Positions 33,901-43,802 of a stretch of 64,000 nt of DNA are shown piece by piece. This DNA is from Hyphochytrium catenoides (taxonomy: Eukaryota; Sar; Hyphochytriomycetes; Hyphochytriales; Hyphochytriaceae). The stretch lies in the NCBI GenBank assembly GCA_900088475.1, contig FLMG01002456.1, forward strand, positions 81,277 through 145,276, read 5' to 3'. Numbering within the stretch: the stretch's first letter is position 1; each line of letters opens with the position of its first letter. The position numbers and the translations under genes were made by a program. The notes beneath the pieces were generated by a model. The model saw nothing but the letters and a program-made list of their open reading frames with translations. It was not told the DNA's origin and did not search any database.

Positions 33901-35949
33901 TAGAGGTGGGCCCACACGACGCGACGTCCGCGGCAGCTACATCCATCAAGCTGCTCAGCAATGGAGGACAGATTGCTATTTGCCCGGAGCCGGGTATGAA
34001 GATAATTACTGGGGCTTTCATCGAACGATCTTGGATTGAGCTGTCTGATATTATAGGTTCCTTTTCGTGGAAATGTCGCAGTCTGACACCTACATTTTTC
34101 TGGCCCTTGTGCGACATGGAGACGAATGGTTTAGTGCTCAGCCAAGGGTTAGCCTGGGGCCATAAATTAGACATGACTAGAGTAGCTTGCAACAGACCCC
34201 TTCCTATGCACTGCGATCCTCTGGCTGTGGGCGCCCAGCTCAGTCTGGGTTCATTGATAGCATGTGGCATTGAGTCGAAGGTAAATGCTTTGCCAGTCAC
34301 CTTGAGCGTACCATTGAAGGGTGACATCACTATCCGTAAAGGATGATGGCAGGAAGTGGTCCGACTGTACCGTCCTTTTTTTAATGCGTGTCGAGGCAGC
34401 TTCGGTGGAGTACCCTTGTCCATTGGTCACTTTTCATCTGAGCCGGATTGAAGAGTGTCTGGTAAGTTTTTGTCTTATATTGCTGGGACTTTTAGCTAAG
34501 AGCATCGCTGTGCCTTAGGAGCCAGTCCAAATGGACCTCCTACTTGAACATAATAAGCTTAGCCTACGAGGTGTTGAGGTGGAGTCAGGCCGGTCTGACG
34601 TTGAAATCATATCTGGAAAAAATTATTTGGTTACCCTGGGGGCTGAAGGCAAGAAGTGGCACTTGCGAGTGAACGGTGATGTCATCTGTTCCTGGACTTT
34701 GTCAAACAGAGTCGTAAAAGCCTTATTCGCCTCACGGAGTGCTGGCATCTCAGTTTCGATTGCCTATTTAACGGTGTTGGAATATTGTTTAGAGGAGGCA
34801 AAACTATTGCCTCTAGTCCGTGACGGTAAGCCAATTCTTATCTAGTATTTTTTCCGAAATTCTCAGGGCTACTCGGCCTTTGCCAGCTGCCAGTCCAGCT
34901 AAGCTGGCGCTGTCAAAACGACTTGGCACCCCACATGACAATGTCTTCTCCGATGTCGGACTCGCTGCTGCCCAGCCCTTTTCTGGGTTCAGATTGTCAC
35001 ACGTTCGAGGTAAGCGACAGCAACAAGTGTGATTAGGAATGATTTGTCTCTTAACCCGGCAAACCTCTAGTTTGGCACGATGAATTTATACGTGGGATAC
35101 AAGCAATGTACGAGGATGAAAATGGGAACATCGTGGAGGGTCCTACCCATAGGCAGACAACTGCCGGAGAGGCATCAGTCTTCAATCTTTCACGCGAAGA
35201 AGTCATAGTTGAGCTTCATGTCCGCAGCGGAGCGTGGATGGATGCGGTAGCATTTAGAACTAACCTGGGAAGGCAGCAACACTTTGGCGGCAACGGTTAG
35301 AGCTCCTTACTCTTCTCCAACCACGGATCTGAATTGGTAACAGACTTTGCATTGATCTTTTTTGCAGGTGGAAGCCTAACGGTGCTTCAGGCCCCTCCGG
35401 GGCATGGTGTCAGAGCTTTTTTTGGTGCCTACGGCGATTGCATGCAGAATCTGGGTGTCGCCTCATATCCCTCTCCTGCTATAATTGAAGGTGCAGTTAG
35501 CGTAGAATAAGCGCAACGATCACACCGCTTAACTGCCTTTGCACGAATTGCAGGTACTGTCTTTCGGACGCTTAAATGCTGCCAGAGGAGGCTCGCAGAA
35601 AAATCTCTCCAACAGGCCGTTGAAGCATGTAAGGCTATTATTTTTTATCTCAACAACCACCTGCTATACTAATCTTGGTTCTGACCTAGTAATAAAGTAC
35701 ATGAGCAACGTTGCTTCAAATCCCCAAGAGCCAAGATTCCGGTTAATACGCGTTAACAACAAATTCTTCCAGAGCAACGTGGGAGCGATAAGTTCAGATT
35801 CCTCGGAAAGCATAATGAAGGCAATGGGTTGGGAAAAGCAGCAAAAGGACGGCGAGGAGTACTATTTCTTGCCAACCACCCTAAATGATAAGAGTGTTAG
35901 CTCTAGCATCGTCCAGCTCCTGGCATTTCGAGATTCAGATGAGAGTTGA
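30957..35949 (+). CDS. Peptide:N-glycanase (PNG1/NGLY1 type) in a multidomain protein with MABP-, jacalin- and PUB-like regions
   Basis: Removes N-glycans from misfolded glycoproteins in the cytosol. The certain core is at about 32040-33560: [39 protein letters not shown] with a CxxC zinc pair, YRCTACGS, and [20 protein letters not shown] with catalytic Cys. Catalytic His is in DHVWTEVYS and Asp in [20 protein letters not shown] and [14 protein letters not shown] follow. Upstream (31200-31850) are three units of a MABP-like beta-prism ([46 protein letters not shown]). Downstream are an AZUL-like Cys motif ([14 protein letters not shown]), a LamG-like segment, a jacalin-like segment and a PUB domain ending at TGA 35949. 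ATG 30957 is the first in frame in the first visible exon, which has an acceptor upstream. One transcript or two or three genes cannot be settled; the core is certain, the fusion inferred. Confidence 0.72.
31200..31850 (+). other. MABP-like beta-prism domain, three internal repeats
   Basis: Three related units recur: [35 protein letters not shown] with PVYVWYRR, and [20 protein letters not shown]. Between units 1 and 2 lies [11 protein letters not shown]. The pattern G-Y/F-x-R-I-x-x-(D/N)LN-x-G-x-G followed by a beta strand with YxR/K is that of the MABP domain of MVB12 and related proteins, a three-fold beta-prism that binds acidic membranes. It lies upstream of the PNGase core on the same strand with intron-sized spacing. 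Confidence 0.6.
33740..34010 (+). other. AZUL-like zinc module
   Basis: In one frame the exon reads [20 protein letters not shown] then ASNTR at a GTAAGT donor (33846). The next open piece reads [20 protein letters not shown] and ICPEPG. The pattern FxxQLxxGCGxxxCxNPxCxSN followed by an Ala-rich helix and a final Cys is the amino-terminal zinc-binding AZUL arrangement known from UBE3A and found in many protist proteins. Exon frame here was chosen because of this match, so the call is moderately certain. Confidence 0.45.
35095..35480 (+). other. Jacalin-like lectin domain (C-terminal part)
   Basis: [59 protein letters not shown], then after an intron [20 protein letters not shown] and [11 protein letters not shown]. 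The strand order, the G-W-D-x-(V/I)-F-x-TN motif, the FGG-x-GG block and APPG----F-G match jacalin-type lectins. These are beta-prism carbohydrate binders, which makes sense beside a glycan-removing enzyme. Confidence 0.65.
35539..35949 (+). other. PUB domain at the C-terminus
   Basis: After a splice joining LQQAVEA to [17 protein letters not shown] (AT|GTAAGG donor, acceptor before TAATAAAG), the sequence continues [20 protein letters not shown] and [20 protein letters not shown]. This is the PUB fold (p97/Cdc48 binding) with the KYxxNI-xNPxEPKYRxI signature. In mammalian NGLY1 the PUB domain is N-terminal, so a C-terminal PUB in the same transcript would be a rearranged architecture. Confidence 0.72.
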
Positions 35950-35969
35950 GATTCAGGACGAGGGGCCTT

Positions 35970-35975
35970 AATAAA
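35970..35975 (+). promoter_or_regulatory. AATAAA polyadenylation-type signal
   Basis: AATAAA begins 21 bases after the TGA at 35947-35949 and precedes the 3' end of the convergent CFAP65 gene by 63 bases. It supports 35949 as the true end of the PNGase-region transcript. Confidence 0.5.
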
Positions 35976-36037
35976 CTTGTAAGCCAGGCTTTTTAGCGTA
36001 GATGCTAGACCACTTGTGTTGAATGTAGAGCCCACAA

Positions 36038-39000
36038 TTAGCCATTCCTTTTTTGTGGTGCTGTCTTAGCGTTCGGGGACATTATGAAGTATTGCTTCGG
36101 TGGTTGCCGCACGTTAAACTCCCCTAGCATTGCCTCTTTCATGAGGTTTTCGAGCGTGTTTTCCAATACTTCCGATAGGAGATCTTGACATTCGGAGTTG
36201 CGAAGGCATTCCACCTGTGAAGGGCTCCATTGTTCACTTTGCACAAGCAAGCTTCGTTCAACAGCCGAGTGTTGAGAACTGAAAAGGCTGGGCTCTCTGG
36301 GAGTCCGGCTGTCTTTCTGAAATTGTCTAAAGAATGGGATTACCCGCTTCTCAGGCAACAGGCTACTCACACCGTGAAGCCGCACTGTATCGACCAGGTT
36401 GGCTACAAGACTCTGCAGAACCTCCCGGCAGAGCGTTCTGCTGCTTTGAACCATCAATGGGTTCATTCTCTCTGGTGTAGGCTTCGCCCTTCCACCAGCT
36501 GCAAGTGCAGGAAAAGGTGCCGTCTTGGGCAATTGAAAGGAAAGACTTGAGGGCCCAAGATGGTATTTGCCGTACTCGTCTTGATCAACAATCAGGGCTG
36601 AGACGGCGAGAAAGGCCGTTTCGTCCACTGGAGTAGCCTTGCTGTTTAGACCCATTTTCTGGACCGCAGCTGATTGCGACTCTCTTGTAGTTGGGCGTGT
36701 TGCGAGAGCCTTTGCCGCTTTCTTAGCCTTGTTTTCCTCCATAAATGTCTCCAGGCTGGTTGCCTGACCTGCTGCTTCCGCCCTAAGATATTCGGCGACG
36801 TCCTTCCATGCCTAAGCGCCACACGGGAACGAAAGCTGAGGACAGTGGAGATTTTATGTTTCAACAAGCAGTAAGGGCACACCTTGTTCTCTTCCAGTCT
36901 AGCATCCCAGTTCATTGTTGACCGACGTAGAACTGAACTTCTTGTTGGCTCTACTGGCGCAGCTTCTCCGCCGCCTTGGATGGCAAACGTTCCTGCATCA
37001 AAAATGCCAGGTTGTATTGTCATCACGACGACGCCATGAACAACAGTCTGAAACGGTTCTAACCTTTGAGGCTACCCTTGGGAGACTCTGCGGCCGCGTC
37101 GTGAAGTGGAATCACCGTGCAAGATAAATCTTCCATAAGAGCGATCGGTGTGTCACAATGATCGGCTGTGGCAGTAGAACATTAGACGCTATGAAGGGGA
37201 TACAGAATGCAAAGTCTTTGTCTGTTACCTCTTAGGTGAACAGTGACCAAAAGTGAACTGTCTGGCTCAATTCGGCCGGATAAGAGCGAGAATTGGATTA
37301 TGCCCTGCCTCACCAAGGGATGCGTTCGGTCCCATTCAAAAAAGATGGTGGGCTTCAGTCCCGGAGAGACGGCAGTGGCGGTATTTCGTAGGGTAATGAT
37401 ATGTGAGGTGACGGATCCCATAGGCAAAATTCCGAATTGTAGCCGGACATGCGACAAGGTAAGCATCGTGTTCTTTATCATAGGCTTCACTGGAGGCCCG
37501 TCTTCACTTGCAGATGGCTTTGAGGTATTGTGGTCGCCAGCCCTTAATGGATGGAAACCTCGCGCAGTCAAGTGCAGCACCTTGCTGTCCGTGTTAGCAA
37601 GACTAGGGTTGTGCTTCAACTGAAGGAGTAAAGATTACCTTCTCTTCGGCATATCCTGCAGAGACGCCATCCTCCAAGGTCTGATAAACCGATAGGGTGA
37701 CCTTGGTTGTATAGAGCCTCGCTTCCAGCGGAGTAAAGATTACTTGAATGGCTCGCTTACTCATAGGATCTACTGTTCCTCTAGGATTCTTTATACAGAA
37801 GACATCCAGCCCAAAGTTATCCTCTTTCTCTTTTTCTGTTCCATCACGGTCTAGCTGATATTCAAAGGGGCAGTCACCCGCGTTGTAGAGATAAAACGTC
37901 TACGAGTAGGGCACCGCAACATGAAGACGACCATTAGGTAAGGTAGCGACGATCATTACTTGAGTGCCTCTGGAATGTAGTCAACCATTCACAGTCTCTA
38001 CCTGGAGAGGTACTCTTTCGAGTCCGATTGGAACTGGCGTAAGATCCACCGTTTCACTCTTGATAAACATCAACGGAGTGTTCGTCGGTAGCGTGCGGCC
38101 TTGCAATTCCCAAACCAACTGTTTACCCTTGGACAACTGGAACACTATGGGTACCTTATGAACCCCATTATACTTGATTGAGTGATATGAGTAGGTAATA
38201 CGAATTTGCTGTGTCTTGTTCGGCTCAATGGCACCCCTCCTCGGGTTGACGGTAAAGAGATCAGCGTCTAGGATCCAGTTCTGCTGAACTTGTTCGGCTG
38301 TCGGCTGCCCCTCATCATCCCAACTATAGAAACATGTGAGTGACCAGCTTTGTGAAGGTGCTATCGGAGGAGTTACCGTTCAAGCTCTACCTCCTTCTCG
38401 TTTGGATAACGCACAACAAACTCTGTAGCGATGCCTCCACGGTTGCTGAGCTCCAGGATAACCTCCTCTGGGGCGCTTCCCAGTACTTGAGGCACAAAGC
38501 CAAAAGGGTATCTGGACAAAAAGTACGAGCGCGGACCGAAGGTGATCACTGAGTACAAGGATATAGTTGTAGGCAGAAAAGAGTGCAGTCGGCTATGACT
38601 CAAATTGAGTGTAGTCGGCTAGCCAGACCCCACTACACATTGAACTGGATTTACCTGGGTAGGCGACTGGTATCCAGTGCTCTTGTGTCTTCATTTCGGA
38701 CGATCTCCTCGCGCGTCAAAGGACTGGACAAGAACTCATTTAGACGTGCTACCTGGAACTGGTCGTACAATATTGAAGTTGGTATCCTATTGCTTCTGAT
38801 GTCCACAATCCTTATTGTGGGAAAGGAAGCAATGACCTCCAGCTGTATGAAAAGGCTGAGGTCAGGTGACTCTTATTTATATAGGCTCAATAACCTCTAA
38901 AGCAACCTTGCATGCTGTCATGGCTTCCGGCTTGGAGAACTGTTCAGTGGGTTCCTGAATGCTGGAGCGACACTTAACCAGTACAAGATACGTTGCTTGA

Positions 39001-42000
39001 TGTTGTGGCTTAAAGGTCGCCACAATGCGAAGCCGAGATCTGGCTGAGATAACTCCGTCTGTAGGAGTTAATCGTAGAGCGTCCTGGGACTCAGCGCTAG
39101 AAACGTCCTCGAGCCCTGAGCGTTTTTTGGTGTCAGATTATTTAAGTGGCATTGGTCCTTCGATGTTGGCGTTACCCTGAATTGCAATGCTGCTGGAAAG
39201 GGTGAACTTCAAATCGCAGTCGCTAGAGTTGATTAGCACAAGGTCTCCGACCTTTTCTGTGTTAACTAACACCGCGCCGAGACGAAGGGTCTCTGGGTGG
39301 AAACTCAAGGCGCCAGAGATGCCCTCGCCACATACTCTGATAGAAGTCTTACAAGAGAATCTTCTTTACGATCGCATACTGAAAGTGCACTATCTGCGGT
39401 CCAATCATACCTGCGCCGTTATCTGTGACCAATCGTTGACCTCAGTCAAGTTCTGTGCCACACTCCGGTACTTCAAGGATATTCTATTCCGGTATTCCTT
39501 TAGTTCATCTGGTGTGAACTTGCATGTGACTGTTGCTCTTTCATTGCCCTTTAGTCTACCTAACCGAGGGTCCACGGCTAACACTCCTATAGAAGCTCGT
39601 TATTTCCACTCCATGTAGAGAGCCCTGATGTCATGACTTACCTTGGACTTTAGGAGGAATATCCCAACGGTAGATCAGGGGAATGCGAGAGATGTTATGG
39701 ATCTTAAAGGTGCGTGAGGAGGAAAGTGTGATCGAAGTTGGTTTGAAGTAGAGTGTCTGATCTCCTGCTGATATATCCTCAATCTCCAATGCGGGCTCAA
39801 ATGCCTGGCCAATAAGCTGGATTTTGGTTCCTACTGCATTGTTCAGCAAGCATTGGAGGGTATCGGTGTAGCTCTTCGGCTTCTTCGGGGTAAACCTTAC
39901 AGTTCCAGTTCACAGTGAGATTTATAGCCTTGGTAAAGTAAGTCTCACTCTTATGGCACTTACCGAAGCATGACAAGTTGAAAGCCTTGAGTAGGGATCA
40001 TCCCTCCATCCGGTTTGATAGAGAAGATGTTGGACGGGTCATGGATGAATCTGAAAAAGACCGCTTAGCTAAGATAGATCACGGGATGTTGCAGCAGAGT
40101 GCAAATCACCTAAATTGAGCAGGAGTATCACCATTGTTCTCGAGCATAATCGTCTGATAGATGCTGTCACCAAGATGGCAAGGAGGGAAGGTAACCTTGC
40201 TCTCTTTGACCATGAAAGATACCTGTTGTATCTCTTTAGTAGGTTAACTCGAAAAAAGACCTGGTTTGACACACCTTGGGAAGAAAGTGCTCCGAATGTG
40301 GCCCGTATGTGTGTCCCAGCACCCTTACGGGCAGGCACCATGGCGGTGTTAGCGTCTTCGGATTTACCAGCCGAAAGTTTCTGCAGCGGGATGGCCTCAG
40401 AAGGGAAAAGAAATGCTAAACGAAGGGTTGGAAAAGTACCTGTTAGCTTTGTGGAAACAGAAGACCTCAATTTCCTGGCAATAGAAAAAGTTCTCCTGTG
40501 AGGGCCTGAAGACTACCTTGAACTCCAACGACTTCCCCTGCCGCGACATCAGTTACAATGCACCACTTCTAACAGGATTGAAAGTAATTACCGCGGGAAC
40601 ATCTGCCGTGGGTGGAAGAACCTCAAAGTCAGGAACATCGTCATCATCATCTGACTCAGGAATATTCCAGTAGCATGAGATCTACCGACATCAGGCGCAG
40701 GTGGCTCAGTATGGTGGATTTAGTATGAGGAAGAGAATTGAGAACCTTAGTATGCGTGTTATTGGTCACGATGATAGACTTGCGTTCGCCCAATTTGCCA
40801 AAGAGGTTGCCGCCAAAATCAAGCTCGGACTCGGACAAAAAGATTTGCTTCTTGCTGTCTGTTGACTCAGAGTAGAACTCTTTACACAGCTTGGTCTCAA
40901 GGATAGTAGCCTCTCCGCTACGAGTAACTAGTTTTTCCTCCACGTCACCAAGGTTCTCGTTTCCCTCTACATTATCCCCAGGAAACAAGCTATGATGACC
41001 CTGTGCCAATAGGGCTTCGAGCTCTTCTGGGGATAGATCGCCATAGCCTGGAACTCGTTGTCAGCCAGGGCATCGCTCAACTGTATTACTCCACCTCACC
41101 TTTCTCTTCTCTTACTCGCTTTGCGTACACTTGCCCGGTGTGCATAGGCGGTGGACGGGCCTTCTCATCATATCCAGTTCCTAGTAGGTCAAGACAGAAA
41201 GGCATTTGATCCTAGACATACCATCAACTAAGTAAGTAGAGCCGAATCTAGCAAAGATGGGGCGTGGCTGCCGTCAGACACACCTTAAAGAGCAGGAAAA
41301 CGCGCTTGTAGTAGTTGATTGGATCAGTTGGTTTGAACCGTATGGTCACTGTCTGCTGCAGACGAGGAGGAATCTTGCCCTGGGGCACATCAAATTCAAA
41401 AATTCCTTTGTCCTCCACCAGGAATGCGAAGTAAGCGGGTCCATAGCCGCGGTTGTCGATGTATATAGTACGTGACTCAATCTTGCCCACCTCCACATCG
41501 TTGAAATTAAGAGCAATCACGCGAGACCTACGCGAAGAGGAGCAAGAGAGGGCTGTGTCAGTCCATTTTCTACCGTGGCCAGTGAGGGCTTTATCCATCC
41601 AAGGCGGTGAGTCCTTTGGCACTTACTTTGCCTCGACGGCCCCTCCTTTGCTGCCTCTGGCTGACAGCGTAATGGAAGGCCCCACTGCTTTACCGGTACA
41701 GCATAGCTGTATGGAGTTGCCTCCCGGGGTGACGACTTTGAAGTTATCGCAGGAAAAGGTTCCATTGTTCAATGGCGTGTAGCGTATGTTCATCTTAAGC
41801 TCTGACTCTGGAGCTATTCTGCCCTTCAAAAGTGAAAAATGAAAGACCGGTTCATGGTCCTGCTCCAGCGGAATTATCTGCGCCCAAGTGGAAATTACAC
41901 ATTTGGCCCTTTCGCTCAAAAGAATAGGGAGCCGTCACCTCAAAGGACGCCGGGACAAGCGACTGATTTCGGATGACGAACTCTTTCTCTGCCGGGCAAT

Positions 42001-43535
42001 CTTCGGTTCCAGTGGTTCCAATTTGGATCTCACCAAAGTTGAAGTGTGATTCTGAGGCTGCAATGTGAGCATACTTCCCAATGGCGCTAATTTTCATTGC
42101 AGTGCTGCCAGACTGCTGCGCTCCCCCGAGTTCCTTGAGGCAGATCGCCGTTAGTTGGGTGTGTCAGTTAATGGTTTGTTGTTATACATTGCTGCCCACC
42201 TGGTAGTGACAGATAGATGTTGACACTAGAACCACACCCCTTTCTACCCATAGAAAGGCAGTAATCTCACAAGTGGCTCCTGGATCCAGCTCTCCTGTCG
42301 AAGGTTCCAGTCTTATAGGAGTGCCTAGGTCTCCAGCTCCTGCACAAGGTTCAGTTCCGATAAATGGCAGGTATGAGTAAAGTAGGCATTGCCGCCGCAC
42401 ACCTGCCAGAGTCCAGTTGAAGCGAAGACGAAGCTGACCACTGTTGATCAGGGTAAACTTTTTTGAGACTGTCTCTTTCGTTGGACAGAATCCAAAGTCC
42501 AAACCCTTCGGGATGGTGACGTCCAGTTTGGCAAGCTTAGCAATCACCTACCCATCCAATTTTTTGATCAGCTACGTTGGCTCAGGGATAGAGGGGAGAG
42601 GTTACCTACCGGTACGTGGAAGCCTCCACCGCCCTCCTTTCTGCCGTTCAGAATAGAGTAGACAGTGAGGTAGACTGAGTCATCATACTCTTCAAGTTCG
42701 ACGGGTCTGAAGACAACGTCTATCACTGCACTCGTGCCCGGACTCAGAGTTATAAGCTCTGGAAAGGCCATTGTAAAGTACTTTGACTTCGGGAGACTGC
42801 ATGGCTACGCTTAGGTCCCTGGGCTACTCCACATCAAAGTATTGACAGTTATCTCTTACCTGTATTTGATCTTCGCCATCCTGGCTGAGCAGTTCTTGAT
42901 CACAAGCTTTTGGACATATTCTCCACCTGGTTGCCAGCTTCCCCCCGGGAAGAGTATCCCATCGCCGCAGTCAATCTCAAATCTGCGTATGACCTCGCTG
43001 CGAGGCAGCACTTCATAGGGTCGGACGAGGTTTTGTCCTTCCGACTCCATGGTCCTCGAATTGAAGCCGATAGCTCTGATCAGCCCATTCCTTCAGCCTG
43101 CTATAGCAGTGCGCTCTGTGTGGCTGGCTTGTGTGACGGGGCAATAGGAGGCTGCCGATGGCATGACGGTCTGCGGTTCCTTTGGATGGATAGCGGTGAC
43201 CTCCCTCGTGACCATTTCTCCTTCTTTCGCATCACCAGTCCTGGACGGCGCTGTCTTCCTCTTCTCATTGTGTCTCAACACTCTTGGAGCTTGGTCTCTC
43301 TCTACATGTAACGCCGCCTCTTCAGGACCTGTCCAGCCGATAGGATCAGGGATTATCTCTTATGCTATTTCGAATCAATCCTAAGCTCAAAACCTTCACA
43401 CGTTCTAACCTTTGAAACCCCAAAAATTGCCGCCAAATCTTCCCCTTCCAAAGTGAAGCTTTGTGAGCTTACAGCTACCATAAACAGCACATCACCGATC
43501 ACAACTTGCTGGGCTGCTGGAACGAGCTGAAGCAT
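36038..43535 (-). CDS. CFAP65: Cilia- and flagella-associated protein 65 (CFAP65/CCDC108)
   Basis: Large ASH/MSP-domain protein of the axonemal central apparatus. A proposed first exon starts MLQLVPAAQQVVIGDVLFMV at 43535. It splices to IIPDPIGWTGPEEAALHVER, then GGEYVQKLVIKNCSARMAKI, which is the family's characteristic N-terminal block. MAFPELITLSPGTSAVIDVV and VVFRPVELEEYDDSVY follow. Repeated Ig-like ASH units occur through the gene, for example LDFGFCPTKETVSKKFTLIN (about 42490), FNFGEIQIGTTGTEDC (42030) and DVEVGKIESRTIYIDNRGYG (41480). The C-terminal exon 36742-36038 ends with SEVLENTLENLMKEAMLGEF, matching the conserved CFAP65 tail. There are more than fifteen exons. HYDIN and CFAP47 share ASH repeats but lack this N- and C-terminal pairing. 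Confidence 0.82.
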
Positions 43536-43802
43536 AACGAACAGCCCTCATTCTCAGGCAGGCTATGGAGGATGCCGCATGCTCTCTCGTCTCGCTTCGC
43601 TTTGTGCTTGTGGTCGGATTTCTACCACCAGCTACAAAGATAATGATTCGTTGCCAACCTCTGCTATTAGCACCAATGTCGTGCGTGCAAGTGTGGGAGG
43701 GCTAAGGGTGCTGGGCTGAGATTCAAGCTCCACAATGGATGCTCATCTCTAGTAAAAACTCATATTAATCTCCCTATTGAAGAGGTTGTCGGCATCGATA
43801 TT
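43536..43802. promoter_or_regulatory. Short divergent promoter between CFAP65 and rotatin
   Basis: Only about 267 bases separate the two proposed start codons, so both ciliary genes should share a bidirectional promoter. A GTTGCCAAC at 43650-43658 resembles abutted X-box half-sites but lacks the normal spacer. I see no TATA box. The promoter role follows from geometry, not from a recognised element. Confidence 0.4.

Noticed and set aside
33788-34423. 211-codon minus-strand frame opposite the PNGase region
   Set aside because: It lies inside plus-strand coding and intron sequence with AZUL- and lectin-like motifs, shows no domain, and would need transcription opposite a well-supported gene.
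43424-43436. E2F-like GGCGGCAAAT near the rotatin/CFAP65 junction
   Set aside because: It falls in the proposed first CFAP65 coding exon (EDLAAIFG codons) and lacks the GGCGC core, so it is probably chance.
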